A stretch of 64,000 nt of DNA from Candidatus Termititenax sp. (GTDB lineage Bacteria > Margulisbacteria > Riflemargulisbacteria > GWF2-35-9 > DYQY01): assembly GCA_020719045.1 (NCBI GenBank), contig DYQY01000005.1, positions 88,277-152,276 on the forward strand, given 5' to 3'. The position numbers were made by a program, and so were the translations under genes. The notes below the pieces were generated by a model. It was not told where the DNA came from. It saw only the letters and a list, made by a program, of their open reading frames with translations, and searched no databases. Positions 1-9,507 of this stretch are shown here, one piece after another (within the stretch, counting starts at the first letter, position 1; each line of letters opens with the position of its first letter).

Positions 1-857
1 TTGCCTTTCTTTTCTATGATAAAATTATCGTTTAGATTAGAGAGAAATTGATCAGTTGTTAGTCCATTTAAATCCTTGATTAATCTATTATAGTCAAATA
101 TTTTTAGTTGGTTATCCGGGAATAAAACAGTTAGAAAGTAATTAAACTCCTCTTTCCCACTATAGGTTGGGTGCTTGCTTCTAAGCTCTTTTCCAACCAA
201 GGCAGCTGCAGCGCTTCTGTGGTGTCCATCAGCAACGTAGGTGTATGGAATTTTGCTAAAGATAGTAGTGATTTCAGTGATATAGCTATCATTATTAATA
301 ACCCAAAACGTGTGACTAATTCCATCTTCTGAAGTGAAATCGTATTCAGGTTTATTTGAAGTAATAGTGTCGTTAATAATTTCATCTATTCTGGAGTGAG
401 AAGGGTAAGCTAGAAATACTGGTTCAATATTGGCTTTAGTGATTCTTACATGAACCATTCTATCCTCTTCTTTGTCTTTTCTGGTAAGTTCATGTTTTTT
501 GATTTTATCAGTTAGATAGTCATCAATATTTGAGCAAGCAACTAGCCCTAATTGTGTTCTACCATCCATTGTTTGTGAGTAAACGTATAGAAGGTCTTTA
601 TCGTCTTGGATAAGCCATTTATTTTGCTTGAATTTACTAAAATTCTCGACAGCTTTATCATATACTGCCTGTGAATGTTCATCAGTGCCAGCTGGAAAGT
701 CTATTTCTGGCTTTATGATGTGGTAGAGAGACATTTCAATATCTCCAGCTTCCAAACGAGCTTCTTCTGAGTTTAATACATCATATGGACGAGATGCTAT
801 TTTTGTTTCTAATCCTTTTTGTGGTCTTATTCCTTTGAAAGCTTTAATTGTTACCAT
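1..857 (-). CDS. DUF1015 family protein, 3' end outside the window
   Basis: Translating the minus strand from the ATG at 857 gives about 285 residues with no stop before the window edge, so the C-terminus is missing. The family is usually about 400 residues. The N-terminus (MVTIKAFKGIRPQKG, then ASRPYDVL) and the central YVADGHHRSAAA motif are typical of DUF1015, a widespread family whose function is not established. An AAGGAG Shine-Dalgarno lies 7 bases upstream of the ATG. The gene is divergent from glyS. The family assignment is confident, but no biochemical role can be given. Confidence 0.9.
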   Translation of the reverse strand, partial: MVTIKAFKGIRPQKGLETKIASRPYDVLNSEEARLEAGDIEMSLYHIIKPEIDFPAGTDEHSQAVYDKAVENFSKFKQNKWLIQDDKDLLYVYSQTMDGRTQLGLVACSNIDDYLTDKIKKHELTRKDKEEDRMVHVRITKANIEPVFLAYPSHSRIDEIINDTITSNKPEYDFTSEDGISHTFWVINNDSYITEITTIFSKIPYTYVADGHHRSAAAALVGKELRSKHPTYSGKEEFNYFLTVLFPDNQLKIFDYNRLIKDLNGLTTDQFLSNLNDNFIIEKKG

Positions 858-978
858 GTTGGCTCCTTATTTAATCATTCTCGTTTATACGGAAATCTTG
901 TAGTGATTTTCTCACAGAGAAAGAAAATTCAAAAGTAAAAAGTTCAGCTTTCAGCTTTGAGCTTTGGGATTTTAGCTT

Positions 979-992
979 TATAATATGCGTTA
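979..992 (+). promoter_or_regulatory. glyS promoter, predicted leaderless start
   Basis: TTGAGC at 957-962, a 16-base spacer and TATAAT at 979-984 place the transcription start at about 991-992, on the glyS ATG. There is no Shine-Dalgarno. Just upstream (about 945-978) is a short array of degenerate AGCTTT repeats of unknown meaning. Confidence 0.65.
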
Positions 993-3016
993 TGAATTAT
1001 TTATTAGAAGTTGGTACAGAAGAAGTCCCTGCAAGGTTTTTACAAAGTTTGATGGCTGATTTGGTTGAAAATGTAACCAAGAGGCTTGATGGTATTACTT
1101 TTTCTGAGATTGAAACCTTTGTTACTTACAGAAGATTAGCATTTATTATAAAAGGGCTATCTAAAGAGCAAGCGTCAAAAGATGAAGAGATTAAGGGACC
1201 TCCTGAGAAAGTTGCAGTAAACTCCGATAGTAGTTATACCAAAGCTGGAGAAGGTTTCATGAAGAAGTTTGGTGTAACTGAAGGAGTTGTCCGTGACGGT
1301 TACTTATATGTAAGAGTTTTCGAAAAAGGCAAGCTCACTAAAGATGTATTAGCAAATATTGTACAGGACTCGCTCTCAGCTTTATATTTACCAGTTGCGA
1401 TGAAGTGGGGTAATGAGAAGCAGAAGTTTTATCGTCCTGTTCATTGGATAGTTTCTTTACTTGATGATAAAGTTTTGCCATTAGAGTTTGCAGGGATTAA
1501 AGCAGGAAATATTTCCAGAGGTCATCGTTCTTTAGTGATAGGACAAGATATAGATGGAGTGGAACTTCCAATCGATTCAGATGCAAATTATGAAAATATT
1601 TTACAAAAAAATGGAGTTATTGCTAGTTTTAACAAGAGAAGAGACATAATAGTAGATAAGTTAGGTAAAGCAACAAGTAATGTTGTGTTGGATAAGCCTT
1701 TGCTTGATGAGGTTTGTGGGTTAGTTGAAGAACCTGTTATTTTACAAGGAGAATTTGAAGACGAATTCTTGCAAATACCGGACAGAATTTTGATAACTTC
1801 TATGCAGAAGCATCAGAAGTATTTTCCAGTTATTGAAGGTGGAAAATTAACACACAAATTTTTAATTATTGCTGATAATGTGAATGATAAGAATAGTAAA
1901 AATATCATAGCAGGGAATCAGAAAGTATTAAGAGCAAGACTATGTGATGCAAAGTTTTTTTATGAAGAAGATACAAAGTATGATTTTGCACATTTTAATG
2001 AAAAGTTAAAAACCATTATGTTTCAACAGAAGTTAGGAAGTATTTTTGATAAGGTTAAGAGAAATATTTTTGTGGCTGAGTTTATTTGTGACAAGATGGG
2101 GCTTGATGTTGCTACTAGAAAGACAGTAACAACAGTCACTGAATATGCTAAAGCAGATTTATCTACAGGAATGGTGAATGAGTTTGCTGAACTGCAAGGG
2201 TATGTTGGACAGCAGTATGCTTTAAAGTGGGGCATTGATAAGCAGATAGCCGATGGAATATATGAGCATTACTTACCTGCATTTGCTGGTGATGTGTTGC
2301 CTAGTTCTTTAGTTTCATCAGTAGCATCAATATCAGACAAAGTTGAAACAATAGTTGGTCAATTTGTTATTGGGAAAATTCCTTCTGGTTCTCAGGACCC
2401 TTTTGGACTTAGACGTCAAGCAAACGGAATTGTAAGAATATTTTTTGAACAAGATTATTTCACTTTTTCATTGAAAGATTTAATTTGTTTTACGACTAGT
2501 TTATATAAGGATTTTGAAGTAACAAAAGATACAGAAGGTAAGATATATGATTTCTTTGAGCAAAGAATAGAACAGTATTTAAAGGATAAGGAAGTATCTA
2601 TTGATGTCATTGGGGCAATCAAGACCTTTGATATTATTTTACTTAAGAAAAGAGAAGTATTTATTTCTGGTTTATGTAAATTAGATAAAAAGAAATATAT
2701 TTTGGAGGCTATTGTTAGAGTATTGAATATTACAAAAGATACAAAGCTAGAAGGATTAAAAATAGTAGACCCGTTCTTATTTGAAGATGCTTCAGAGCGA
2801 GCATTATATGACACCTTTAAGAAGTTAACTAAAACAGATAGGACTTGGGACGCAAGTCTATATAAAGAATGGGAAGTTTTAGCCAAAGCCGTTAGTGAAT
2901 TTTTTGAAGCTGTAATGGTTATGGTTGATGATGAGAAAATTAAAAACAATAGACTAAGTCTTTTATGTAATTTGAGAGATTACTTTGAGCAATTTGGAGA
3001 TATGAAGCTCTTATAG
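992..3016 (+). CDS. glyS: Glycyl-tRNA synthetase beta subunit
   Basis: This 674-residue protein has the usual GlyS length and the family start (MNYLLEVGTEEVPARFL). It also has the PVHWIVSLL and DPFGLRRQANG segments typical of the beta subunit, with the HD-like and anticodon-binding region at the C-terminus. With GlyQ it forms the alpha2beta2 enzyme that charges tRNA-Gly in the cytoplasm. The start at 992 follows a TATAAT by 7 bases with no Shine-Dalgarno, so the mRNA is probably leaderless. Its partner glyQ is about 12 kb away at 15272-16141 rather than adjacent as in many bacteria. The end overlaps the convergent deaminase-like gene by 6 bases. Confidence 0.97.
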   Translation: MNYLLEVGTEEVPARFLQSLMADLVENVTKRLDGITFSEIETFVTYRRLAFIIKGLSKEQASKDEEIKGPPEKVAVNSDSSYTKAGEGFMKKFGVTEGVVRDGYLYVRVFEKGKLTKDVLANIVQDSLSALYLPVAMKWGNEKQKFYRPVHWIVSLLDDKVLPLEFAGIKAGNISRGHRSLVIGQDIDGVELPIDSDANYENILQKNGVIASFNKRRDIIVDKLGKATSNVVLDKPLLDEVCGLVEEPVILQGEFEDEFLQIPDRILITSMQKHQKYFPVIEGGKLTHKFLIIADNVNDKNSKNIIAGNQKVLRARLCDAKFFYEEDTKYDFAHFNEKLKTIMFQQKLGSIFDKVKRNIFVAEFICDKMGLDVATRKTVTTVTEYAKADLSTGMVNEFAELQGYVGQQYALKWGIDKQIADGIYEHYLPAFAGDVLPSSLVSSVASISDKVETIVGQFVIGKIPSGSQDPFGLRRQANGIVRIFFEQDYFTFSLKDLICFTTSLYKDFEVTKDTEGKIYDFFEQRIEQYLKDKEVSIDVIGAIKTFDIILLKKREVFISGLCKLDKKKYILEAIVRVLNITKDTKLEGLKIVDPFLFEDASERALYDTFKKLTKTDRTWDASLYKEWEVLAKAVSEFFEAVMVMVDDEKIKNNRLSLLCNLRDYFEQFGDMKLL

Positions 3017-3934
3017 TCCTAATCTGTCTCTGAAGTCTTGTGGTAGAGCTTCAAAAGGTTTTTGTCTAGCTCTTGATGTTCCTTGAGGATGTATTAGTTC
3101 GAATATAAGCTGATTAAATGATTGTGGTGTAAATTTAAGAGGAATCACCTCAATGCCAGCATTATGAAGAGTTTTTAGCGCTTTTTGATTATATTCCTTG
3201 GTTCCTGTTGCACTAGTAAAGTCTTCAGCATAATAGACTTTTTTCATTCCAGGTACTTTTGCTAATGCTTCAGCACAATGAATGCAAGGAAATAATGTGC
3301 AATATGCGCTCAACTCATCTTCTGGTTTTGTTTCCGGTAACCTACTTATGGCTGACCTTTCAGCACATGGTGACGGACATATTGGGAGGCTATCTTTTAG
3401 TATGCTTTTAACACTTGGTTTATCTAAATGATTATTGTGTAGTACCAGTTCAAATATCTTAGTGTTCCTAAACATTTCTTTTGCGCAATTCCCTTCATGC
3501 ATGCAAGAATTTTGCCAATGCGGAGCACCATTGTAACCAATGCTTACAATGTCATGACCTTTGACGATAACTGCTCCTGTTTTTCTAGCATAACAAGATG
3601 CGCGCATGGATGCCATTAAGGCAATGTTCATAAAATATTCTTCAAAGCTTGGTCTTTGATTAGCTGGAAATTTAAAAGTATTTTCTACAATAGCCGTAAG
3701 GTCTTCAATGTCAAATTCAGTTGAGGAGTATATTTTATTAGCTTCAAGATTAATGAATCTAGTTGCTGTCGCAAGATGGGAGACAATAAATGCTATGTTA
3801 TCCATTTGTTTTTGAGTGTCCCCTGGGAATAGACGTTGTATGCTTTGCACCATTTTGTCATAGGCGGAAAACATATCAGCAAGGACATTCCTTGCATTTA
3901 GAATAGCTATTATTTTATTTTTTATATAACTCAT
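3011..3934 (-). CDS. dCMP/cytidine deaminase-family protein with long N-terminal extension
   Basis: This 307-residue protein has a zinc deaminase core in its middle: KTGAVIV, IGYNGAP, CMHEGNC, CAERSA (Cys190-Ala-Glu192) and PCIHC (Cys217, Cys220). This matches the ComEB/dCMP deaminase fold, which makes dUMP from dCMP. Typical dCMP deaminases have His in the HAE motif; here it is Cys, as in free cytidine deaminases. About 110 residues precede the core without a recognisable domain. The gene lies downstream of murB with a 56-base gap. A weak TATTTT ends 6 bases before the ATG, hinting at its own leaderless promoter. The exact substrate is uncertain. Confidence 0.8.
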   Translation of the reverse strand: MSYIKNKIIAILNARNVLADMFSAYDKMVQSIQRLFPGDTQKQMDNIAFIVSHLATATRFINLEANKIYSSTEFDIEDLTAIVENTFKFPANQRPSFEEYFMNIALMASMRASCYARKTGAVIVKGHDIVSIGYNGAPHWQNSCMHEGNCAKEMFRNTKIFELVLHNNHLDKPSVKSILKDSLPICPSPCAERSAISRLPETKPEDELSAYCTLFPCIHCAEALAKVPGMKKVYYAEDFTSATGTKEYNQKALKTLHNAGIEVIPLKFTPQSFNQLIFELIHPQGTSRARQKPFEALPQDFRDRLGL

Positions 3935-3990
3935 GTTATTAAAATATCGAATGTAATATCTGAAAATTTCAGGTATTTTGTTTTTTAGTT

Positions 3991-4818
3991 TTAATAAACG
4001 ACTATTTCCGGTATTAGCGTAATATTCTTTTTCGTTGTTACTGTTGTTTGAATAAGAGTAAGAAGCTCAATGAAGTCTTCACTTTGTGATTCTTTGTTAC
4101 AAACAATGACGTTGGCATGTGACTCACATACCATTACCGTCTTATGAGCATATCCTTTAAATCCGCAGTCATCTATTAATTTACCTGCAGATAGACCAGG
4201 TGGGTTTTTAAAGATACTCCCGAGGGTATAAGCAAGAGGGTAGGATGATTCTCTTTTTAACTTAAATGAATCACAGGTGGCTTTAATGTCTATTTGGTGA
4301 ATGGTCTCAAGTTGAAGTAAAGCAGAGGTGATTATCAGCTCATTTGTTTTAAAGATGGAGTCTCTATATCCGAACGCGCAGTCCTCTTTTGTTAGTGTAA
4401 TAGTTTTTTTGTTTTTCAGATCAAAGCAGTGCACTTCAAGTATTAATTCGCTAATGGTTTTCTCATAAGCGCCAAAGTTTTGATAAATAGCTCCACCAAG
4501 AGTTGTTGGTATAGGATAGGTAAACTCAAGCCCCCCCAGATTAAGGGGTTTAAGCGAATTTATCAGGTTTGGTAACAGTACGCCAGTTTCAGCAAGAACA
4601 GTTTTTCCTCTAATATCAAACTTAGTAAGCTTTTTAAGAGACACAATTTGGCTTTTTTGTTTATTAACAAAAATAGTATTAGTACCATTGCCTAGAATAA
4701 AAGCATTATTCTCTAATTCATATAAGTCAGAAACGTTTTCTGGAAATAGAACAGTGTAGTTATGACCATTGCAGTGTGACGAGCTGAGTTCCTTAGCATT
4801 AGTATTGCTAATAATCAT
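3991..4818 (-). CDS. murB: UDP-N-acetylenolpyruvoylglucosamine reductase
   Basis: This 275-residue FAD-dependent enzyme completes UDP-MurNAc synthesis by reducing the enolpyruvyl ether. Visible motifs are LGNGTNTIF (FAD pyrophosphate binding), FGYRDSIFK, the GSIFKNPPGLSAGKLID segment and a C-terminal PEIVVY containing the catalytic-type Glu. It is the last wall gene of the minus-strand operon. Its ATG at 4818 directly abuts the murC stop codon, so translation is probably coupled. No terminator with a convincing U-tract follows. Confidence 0.96.
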   Translation of the reverse strand: MIISNTNAKELSSSHCNGHNYTVLFPENVSDLYELENNAFILGNGTNTIFVNKQKSQIVSLKKLTKFDIRGKTVLAETGVLLPNLINSLKPLNLGGLEFTYPIPTTLGGAIYQNFGAYEKTISELILEVHCFDLKNKKTITLTKEDCAFGYRDSIFKTNELIITSALLQLETIHQIDIKATCDSFKLKRESSYPLAYTLGSIFKNPPGLSAGKLIDDCGFKGYAHKTVMVCESHANVIVCNKESQSEDFIELLTLIQTTVTTKKNITLIPEIVVY

Positions 4819-6195
4819 TTATGCTTCTTCTTTTTGCATATTCAGGAGTTGTACTATTTCTTTAGATACAAAGGTAACATCTCCTGCTCCCAAGGTTATT
4901 ATTAAGTCGCCAGGTTTTGCTATTTCTGATGCTTTGGTTGCGATGTTGCTAACTTGAGGTATAAATTCGGCTTTGTTTTTTTCAAACATTGGAAGGATGT
5001 CTTTGGCTTTAATCGGTCCAGGTTCTTCACCAGCTGCATATACTTCTGTAAAGAATACTTTATCAGCTATGGATAGTGCAGAAACAAAGTCTTTGTAGAA
5101 GGCAGTAAACCTAGAGTATCTGTGTGGCTGAAAAATGGCTATAATTCTTCTGTTGTATTCTTTGGCAGCCTCGAGTGTGGATTTAATTTCTGTTGGATGA
5201 TGAGCATAGTCATCAAAGATCATAATATCGTTTACTTCACCAGCTTTATGAAACCTTCGACTAGCTCCTTCGAATGATTTAAATGAATTAACAATCTCAT
5301 TATAAGGAAGATTAAAGTGTAAGGCTAACGCAAACACGGTTAAACAATTTTCTATATTATGTTTTCCAGGTATTTTAAGTTTTATTTGTGAAGCAATTAG
5401 TTCATCATTTATATAGACATCAAATGAACTTCTTCCGTTATTTTGACTTAAGTTTCTTGCTTGAACTATATTGCTTGTATTAAATCCATAGGTAATAACT
5501 TTCTTTCCTTTTGTATTGAGCTTTTTGATGTTTTTATCATCACCATTTAGAATCAGAAGATTATTGGTTTTATCTAGTCTTTGAATAAAGCTGTTAAAAG
5601 TATTTAGGATGTCATCTAAATCACTAAACTGATCCATGTGTTCTTCTTCAATGTTAGTTATTACTATTATGGTTGGATTTAGAAAAAGAAAGGATCTATC
5701 ACTTTCGTCTGCTTCAGCCACACAGAAGTCCTTCTGCCCGAATTGAGAGGCGATATTTGTATTTTTTAGGGCTGCCCCAATGATGTAGGTAGGTTTTCTT
5801 CCTATGTTGCAAAGATAGTGAGAGATAAAGCTAGTTACTGTTGTTTTGCCGTGTGTACCTGCAACAGCGAGACGTATATTGTGTTGATCCATTATATATG
5901 AAAGTAGTTCTGCTCTTTTTAGAATAGGTATTCTTTGGTTAACTGCTTCTTTTAGCTCAACATTGTTTGGTTTGATTGCTGATGAGATTACAACAACCTC
6001 TGCAAGCCTTATGTTACTAGGCGTGTGACCATAGAAAATCTGAGCACCTTTTTCCTTTAATAGTAAAGTGTAGATATTTTCCTTCATGTCACTTCCAGAA
6101 ACAGTGTATCCCATGTCAACTAAAACAGATGCAAGTGGGTTCATTCCTGTCCCACCGATTCCTATAAAATGAATGTTTTTATTTTCTAATATCAT
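4819..6195 (-). CDS. murC: UDP-N-acetylmuramate--L-alanine ligase
   Basis: At 458 residues this is a normal-length MurC. It starts with IHFIGIGGTGM (Rossmann-like UDP-binding domain), then has the ATP-binding GTHGKTTVTS and the central EADESDRSF. The IFDDYAHHPTEIKSTL segment introduces the C-terminal domain. It adds the first amino acid, L-Ala, to UDP-MurNAc in the cytoplasm. Its start overlaps the end of murG by 4 bases (ATGA type), in the conserved dcw order murG-murC-murB. Confidence 0.97.
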   Translation of the reverse strand: MILENKNIHFIGIGGTGMNPLASVLVDMGYTVSGSDMKENIYTLLLKEKGAQIFYGHTPSNIRLAEVVVISSAIKPNNVELKEAVNQRIPILKRAELLSYIMDQHNIRLAVAGTHGKTTVTSFISHYLCNIGRKPTYIIGAALKNTNIASQFGQKDFCVAEADESDRSFLFLNPTIIVITNIEEEHMDQFSDLDDILNTFNSFIQRLDKTNNLLILNGDDKNIKKLNTKGKKVITYGFNTSNIVQARNLSQNNGRSSFDVYINDELIASQIKLKIPGKHNIENCLTVFALALHFNLPYNEIVNSFKSFEGASRRFHKAGEVNDIMIFDDYAHHPTEIKSTLEAAKEYNRRIIAIFQPHRYSRFTAFYKDFVSALSIADKVFFTEVYAAGEEPGPIKAKDILPMFEKNKAEFIPQVSNIATKASEIAKPGDLIITLGAGDVTFVSKEIVQLLNMQKEEA

Positions 6196-7193
6196 AGATA
6201 GCCTAATCTTTTCAAAGTAGTAATGATAATACTAGTTGCATTATTAGGCAATTTATTAAGTGCTGATTGGTACTTAATAATTGAGTCATTTAGTTTGTTA
6301 ATAGCTTTTATGAAATTATCGTTGCTTAAATCTTTTTCAAGGAGCATTTCTCCTCCACCATTATCAACAACAAATTTTGCATTATATACTTGGTGGTTAT
6401 CCATAGCAAAAGGATAAGGTATATATAACGTAGGAATGTTATTAGCTGTAAGCTCAGATATACTCATTGCTCCAGAGCGACTGATAGCAAGTTTAGTGGT
6501 TGAAAGTAGCTCTGGTATGTCATTTCTAAATGGATATAATTTAATAAATGTATTGTTTATTTTGTACAAGCTTTCCTTAACTTCAAGCGACTTAATCTTT
6601 GAAATAATTTCCTTATAGGTTTTTTCTCCAGTGAGCCAAACTATGTCTAATCCAAGTTTAGCAAGTTCATCAAGGTTGTTTGTGATGAGCTCATTTATTG
6701 ATTTTGATCCTTGGCTTCCACCAAATATTAATAGTTTACTTTTCTTGCCTGTGAGTGCTGGAGAGACTGGATTTCCAGAAAAGATAGTTTTCTTTTTAGA
6801 AAAAGAAGCTATTGGGTATCCTGTAAAGATTGTTTTTGCAAATTTAGCCAAGAATCTATTTGTTCTGCCAGGTATACTATTTTGTTCCAGAAGTATAATC
6901 GGAATCCCAAGTGAAATACCAGCGATTCCAACTGGTAGAGTTACATAACCTCCAGTAGAGAATATAAACTTTGGTTTAAGTTTAGTTAAGATTTTGCGTG
7001 CTTGGAAGATACTTATAATTATATTGATAATATTTCTTTTTAGAGACGGGATACAGATGAAGTCATATTGTTTAATCATTACCTTCTCAAGTCTATCTCC
7101 ACCAATAAAGCAAATTTCTTCATTAATTTCTTTAGCAATATTAAGAGCAGGAGAGATGTGCCCTCCAGTTCCGCCGCAAGTAAATACTATCAT
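6192..7193 (-). CDS. murG: UDP-GlcNAc transferase to lipid I
   Basis: This 333-residue GT28 glycosyltransferase has the N-terminal GGTGGHISPALNIA loop, LEQNSIPGRTNR, the GGSQGSKSIN nucleotide loop and the SRSGAMSISELT donor-binding segment. It transfers GlcNAc to lipid I to form lipid II at the inner face of the cytoplasmic membrane. It directly abuts ftsW upstream and overlaps murC downstream, as expected in a dcw cluster. Confidence 0.97.
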   Translation of the reverse strand: MIVFTCGGTGGHISPALNIAKEINEEICFIGGDRLEKVMIKQYDFICIPSLKRNIINIIISIFQARKILTKLKPKFIFSTGGYVTLPVGIAGISLGIPIILLEQNSIPGRTNRFLAKFAKTIFTGYPIASFSKKKTIFSGNPVSPALTGKKSKLLIFGGSQGSKSINELITNNLDELAKLGLDIVWLTGEKTYKEIISKIKSLEVKESLYKINNTFIKLYPFRNDIPELLSTTKLAISRSGAMSISELTANNIPTLYIPYPFAMDNHQVYNAKFVVDNGGGEMLLEKDLSNDNFIKAINKLNDSIIKYQSALNKLPNNATSIIITTLKRLGYL

Positions 7194-8327
7194 TTATAAA
7201 ACCCTTTCTTGGTATCTTGATGCGTTCATTATTATACCAGTCATTGCTAATGCCATAATTATAGATGTTCCTCCAAAGCTAATAAATGGAAGTGTTATTC
7301 CTTTGGTTGGAGCAAGATTTATCGCAACAGCAATATTAAAGACAGATTGAAATGATAACCATCCTGTTATCCCAACAATTAATAGCTTGGAGTATAGGTT
7401 TGTTTGTCGTATGGCAACAAAAAAACATTTGATATAAAACAGTGTCATTGGAAGTATAAATATTAGGATAGTAAATACAAAGCCTAATTCCTCGCAAATT
7501 ATAGCAAAAATGAAGTCTGTATACTGCTGTGTTAAGTAGAAGAATTTTTGTCTGGATTGTCCGAAGCCAAGGCCAAATAATCCGCCAGAGCCAACTGCTA
7601 TCATCGATTGAATAACATGGAATCCTTTTCCGTATTTATCAGCCCAAGGATTAAGAAATCCTTGTACTCTAGCAAGCTGATAAGGCATAGCCAGTATACT
7701 AAGGGCAAGAACTCCGAAGGCTGAACCAAGCATTCCTAAAAGCCATTCTTTACGTAAACGAAAAATAAATAGTTGCATTATAAAAACACCTCCAATAATC
7801 ATTGTTGTTCCAAGGTCTGGTTGAGTAAGAACAACAGCTGCAGAAAAACCAATTATTCCAATAAGAATAAAGAATGTTTTATAGTTGTCGTTTATTGTGC
7901 TCTTAAACTTGTCTAAGTAATCAGCGGTAACAAGTAGTGTCGCAAATTTTACAAATTCAGATGGCTGAACAGTTATTCCAAGGAAGCCAATCCATCGTGT
8001 GGAACCGCCAACGGTTATTCCTATTCCAGGTATATGGGTAAGCCCTGTTAAGAAGAGAGACCCTCCTAAGATTAACCATGAAAATCTTCGAAAGAATTGG
8101 TGAGGGATGATGTAGGTAATTAGAAATGCAATTATTCCAAGAAATATATAGATAAAGTGTCTAATAACAAAGTGGAAGCTATTGTTAAATTCTTGGTAAC
8201 CAATAACATTTGATGAACTCATAATCATTATGATTCCAAATATTACTAGCCAGCCAGCCAGTATTAGTATTTTGAAGTCAGGTTTACTAGTTGTTGGGAA
8301 TTGTTGATACAATTTGCTTATATTCAT
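7194..8327 (-). CDS. ftsW: SEDS-family peptidoglycan polymerase FtsW
   Basis: A polytopic membrane protein of 377 residues. It has about ten hydrophobic segments and the SEDS signatures ITVQPSEFVKFA, VLTQPDLGTTM and the C-terminal LPFISFGGTSII. It polymerises lipid II for septal wall synthesis, normally with a class B PBP, which is absent here. A longer reading frame begins at 8369, but the ATG at 8327 has a GAGGA Shine-Dalgarno about 10 bases upstream and gives the usual short cytoplasmic N-terminus, so I prefer it. Even so, it overlaps the end of murD by 41 bases. RodA is the alternative, but the position between murD and murG favours FtsW. Confidence 0.93.
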   Translation of the reverse strand: MNISKLYQQFPTTSKPDFKILILAGWLVIFGIIMIMSSSNVIGYQEFNNSFHFVIRHFIYIFLGIIAFLITYIIPHQFFRRFSWLILGGSLFLTGLTHIPGIGITVGGSTRWIGFLGITVQPSEFVKFATLLVTADYLDKFKSTINDNYKTFFILIGIIGFSAAVVLTQPDLGTTMIIGGVFIMQLFIFRLRKEWLLGMLGSAFGVLALSILAMPYQLARVQGFLNPWADKYGKGFHVIQSMIAVGSGGLFGLGFGQSRQKFFYLTQQYTDFIFAIICEELGFVFTILIFILPMTLFYIKCFFVAIRQTNLYSKLLIVGITGWLSFQSVFNIAVAINLAPTKGITLPFISFGGTSIIMALAMTGIIMNASRYQERVL

Positions 8328-9507
8328 GGCCGCGTTCCTCGAAGTTTTTGTACATATCAAAACTTGCACAAGCTGGGGAGAGCAGTACTACGTCTCCGCT
8401 ATTTACTTTACTATAAGCCAACTTAATTGCTTCTTCAAGATTATAGGTTTTACCTAACATCAGCGGTGAATCAGAGAGTGCTTCATAAAAGAAGTCTCTA
8501 GCACCACCGAAAGCAATGCATCTAACATTGTTTTTTCTTATTAAGCTAAACATCTGCTCGTAAGAAACAGATTTCTTCTCTCCACCTAGAAGCAGGATGG
8601 TTTTTTCTCCTGGTATTGAGTTAAGTGCAGCAATTGTTGAGTCTGGGTTAGTGGCCTTTGAGTCATTAATAAACTCAACACCATTAAGTGTTCTTACTTT
8701 TTCTAGCCTATGTGGATATGCTTTTATGTTGCGTATTTTTTCAATGGTAATAGAGTTTTTATCCATAATTAGTGAAGCATTTATCGCAGCAGATAGGTTT
8801 TCTTGGTTATGTTCGCCTAGCAGAGGCGATTCTTTTAATAAATAAGCAATCTCATCTCGTTTATGGATATCAATTAAGTTCGCAGCTATCTTATTTTTTG
8901 ATAAGAAGTCCATGGTAAAAGTATCTTTGCTGTTGTAAATAAAGTAATCTTTGTTTGTTAGTAAATGTAAGACTTTTAGCTTGATTCTTGCGTATTCTTC
9001 CATAGTACCGTGTCTTTCAAGATGGTCTTCAGTGATATTCATTAATATGTATACCTCAGGTTTAAAAGTTGGAGACATCTCTAGTTGGTAGCTTGATGCT
9101 TCGAGAGAAATCATTTTTGGAACCTTGGTAGGATTGTTTGATACAAACTCTATTAGTGGCACCCCAATGTTTCCAGCAGATGGTATGTTTAGTAGCTGAG
9201 AAATAACGTCAGTAGTAGTAGTTTTGCCATTTGTTCCAGTGATAGTAATTATTTTAGGTGGATTCTTAAAATACTGGAAAAGCAAATAGGCTAATTCCAT
9301 CTCGCTTATTACTGGCGCTGTGATTCCTAATGTATATTTTTTTGGGTCAAGACCAGGAGAGATAATCACAAGGTCAGTATTTGCAGTATCGGTTGTGATT
9401 TCAAATAGGGCTAATTCATTTAGTTTGTTAAGTACAGATTTCGCTGTTTTGCCTTCCCCTAAAACGGTGATTTTTTTAATGGAGGATATGTCGAGATGTT
9501 TAACCAA
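8287..9507 (-). CDS. murD: UDP-N-acetylmuramoylalanine--D-glutamate ligase
   Basis: At 406 residues it is slightly short for MurD. It contains the N-terminal ITVLGEGKTAKSVLNKL nucleotide-fold segment, ATP loop TITGTNGKTTTTDV, NITEDHLERH and the C-terminal domain beginning at FINDSKATNPDST. It adds D-Glu to UDP-MurNAc-L-Ala. It overlaps mraY by 8 bases upstream and ftsW by 41 bases downstream, consistent with a single transcript with coupled translation. Confidence 0.96.
   Translation of the reverse strand: MVKHLDISSIKKITVLGEGKTAKSVLNKLNELALFEITTDTANTDLVIISPGLDPKKYTLGITAPVISEMELAYLLFQYFKNPPKIITITGTNGKTTTTDVISQLLNIPSAGNIGVPLIEFVSNNPTKVPKMISLEASSYQLEMSPTFKPEVYILMNITEDHLERHGTMEEYARIKLKVLHLLTNKDYFIYNSKDTFTMDFLSKNKIAANLIDIHKRDEIAYLLKESPLLGEHNQENLSAAINASLIMDKNSITIEKIRNIKAYPHRLEKVRTLNGVEFINDSKATNPDSTIAALNSIPGEKTILLLGGEKKSVSYEQMFSLIRKNNVRCIAFGGARDFFYEALSDSPLMLGKTYNLEEAIKLAYSKVNSGDVVLLSPACASFDMYKNFEERGHEYKQIVSTIPNN

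Noticed and set aside
2023-2949. Minus-strand open frames inside glyS
   Set aside because: They are shadows of a well-conserved gene and encode no recognisable protein.
3961-3974. CTGAAATTTTCAG hairpin after murB as a terminator
   Set aside because: The stem is only about five A/T-rich pairs and no U-run follows in the transcribed direction.
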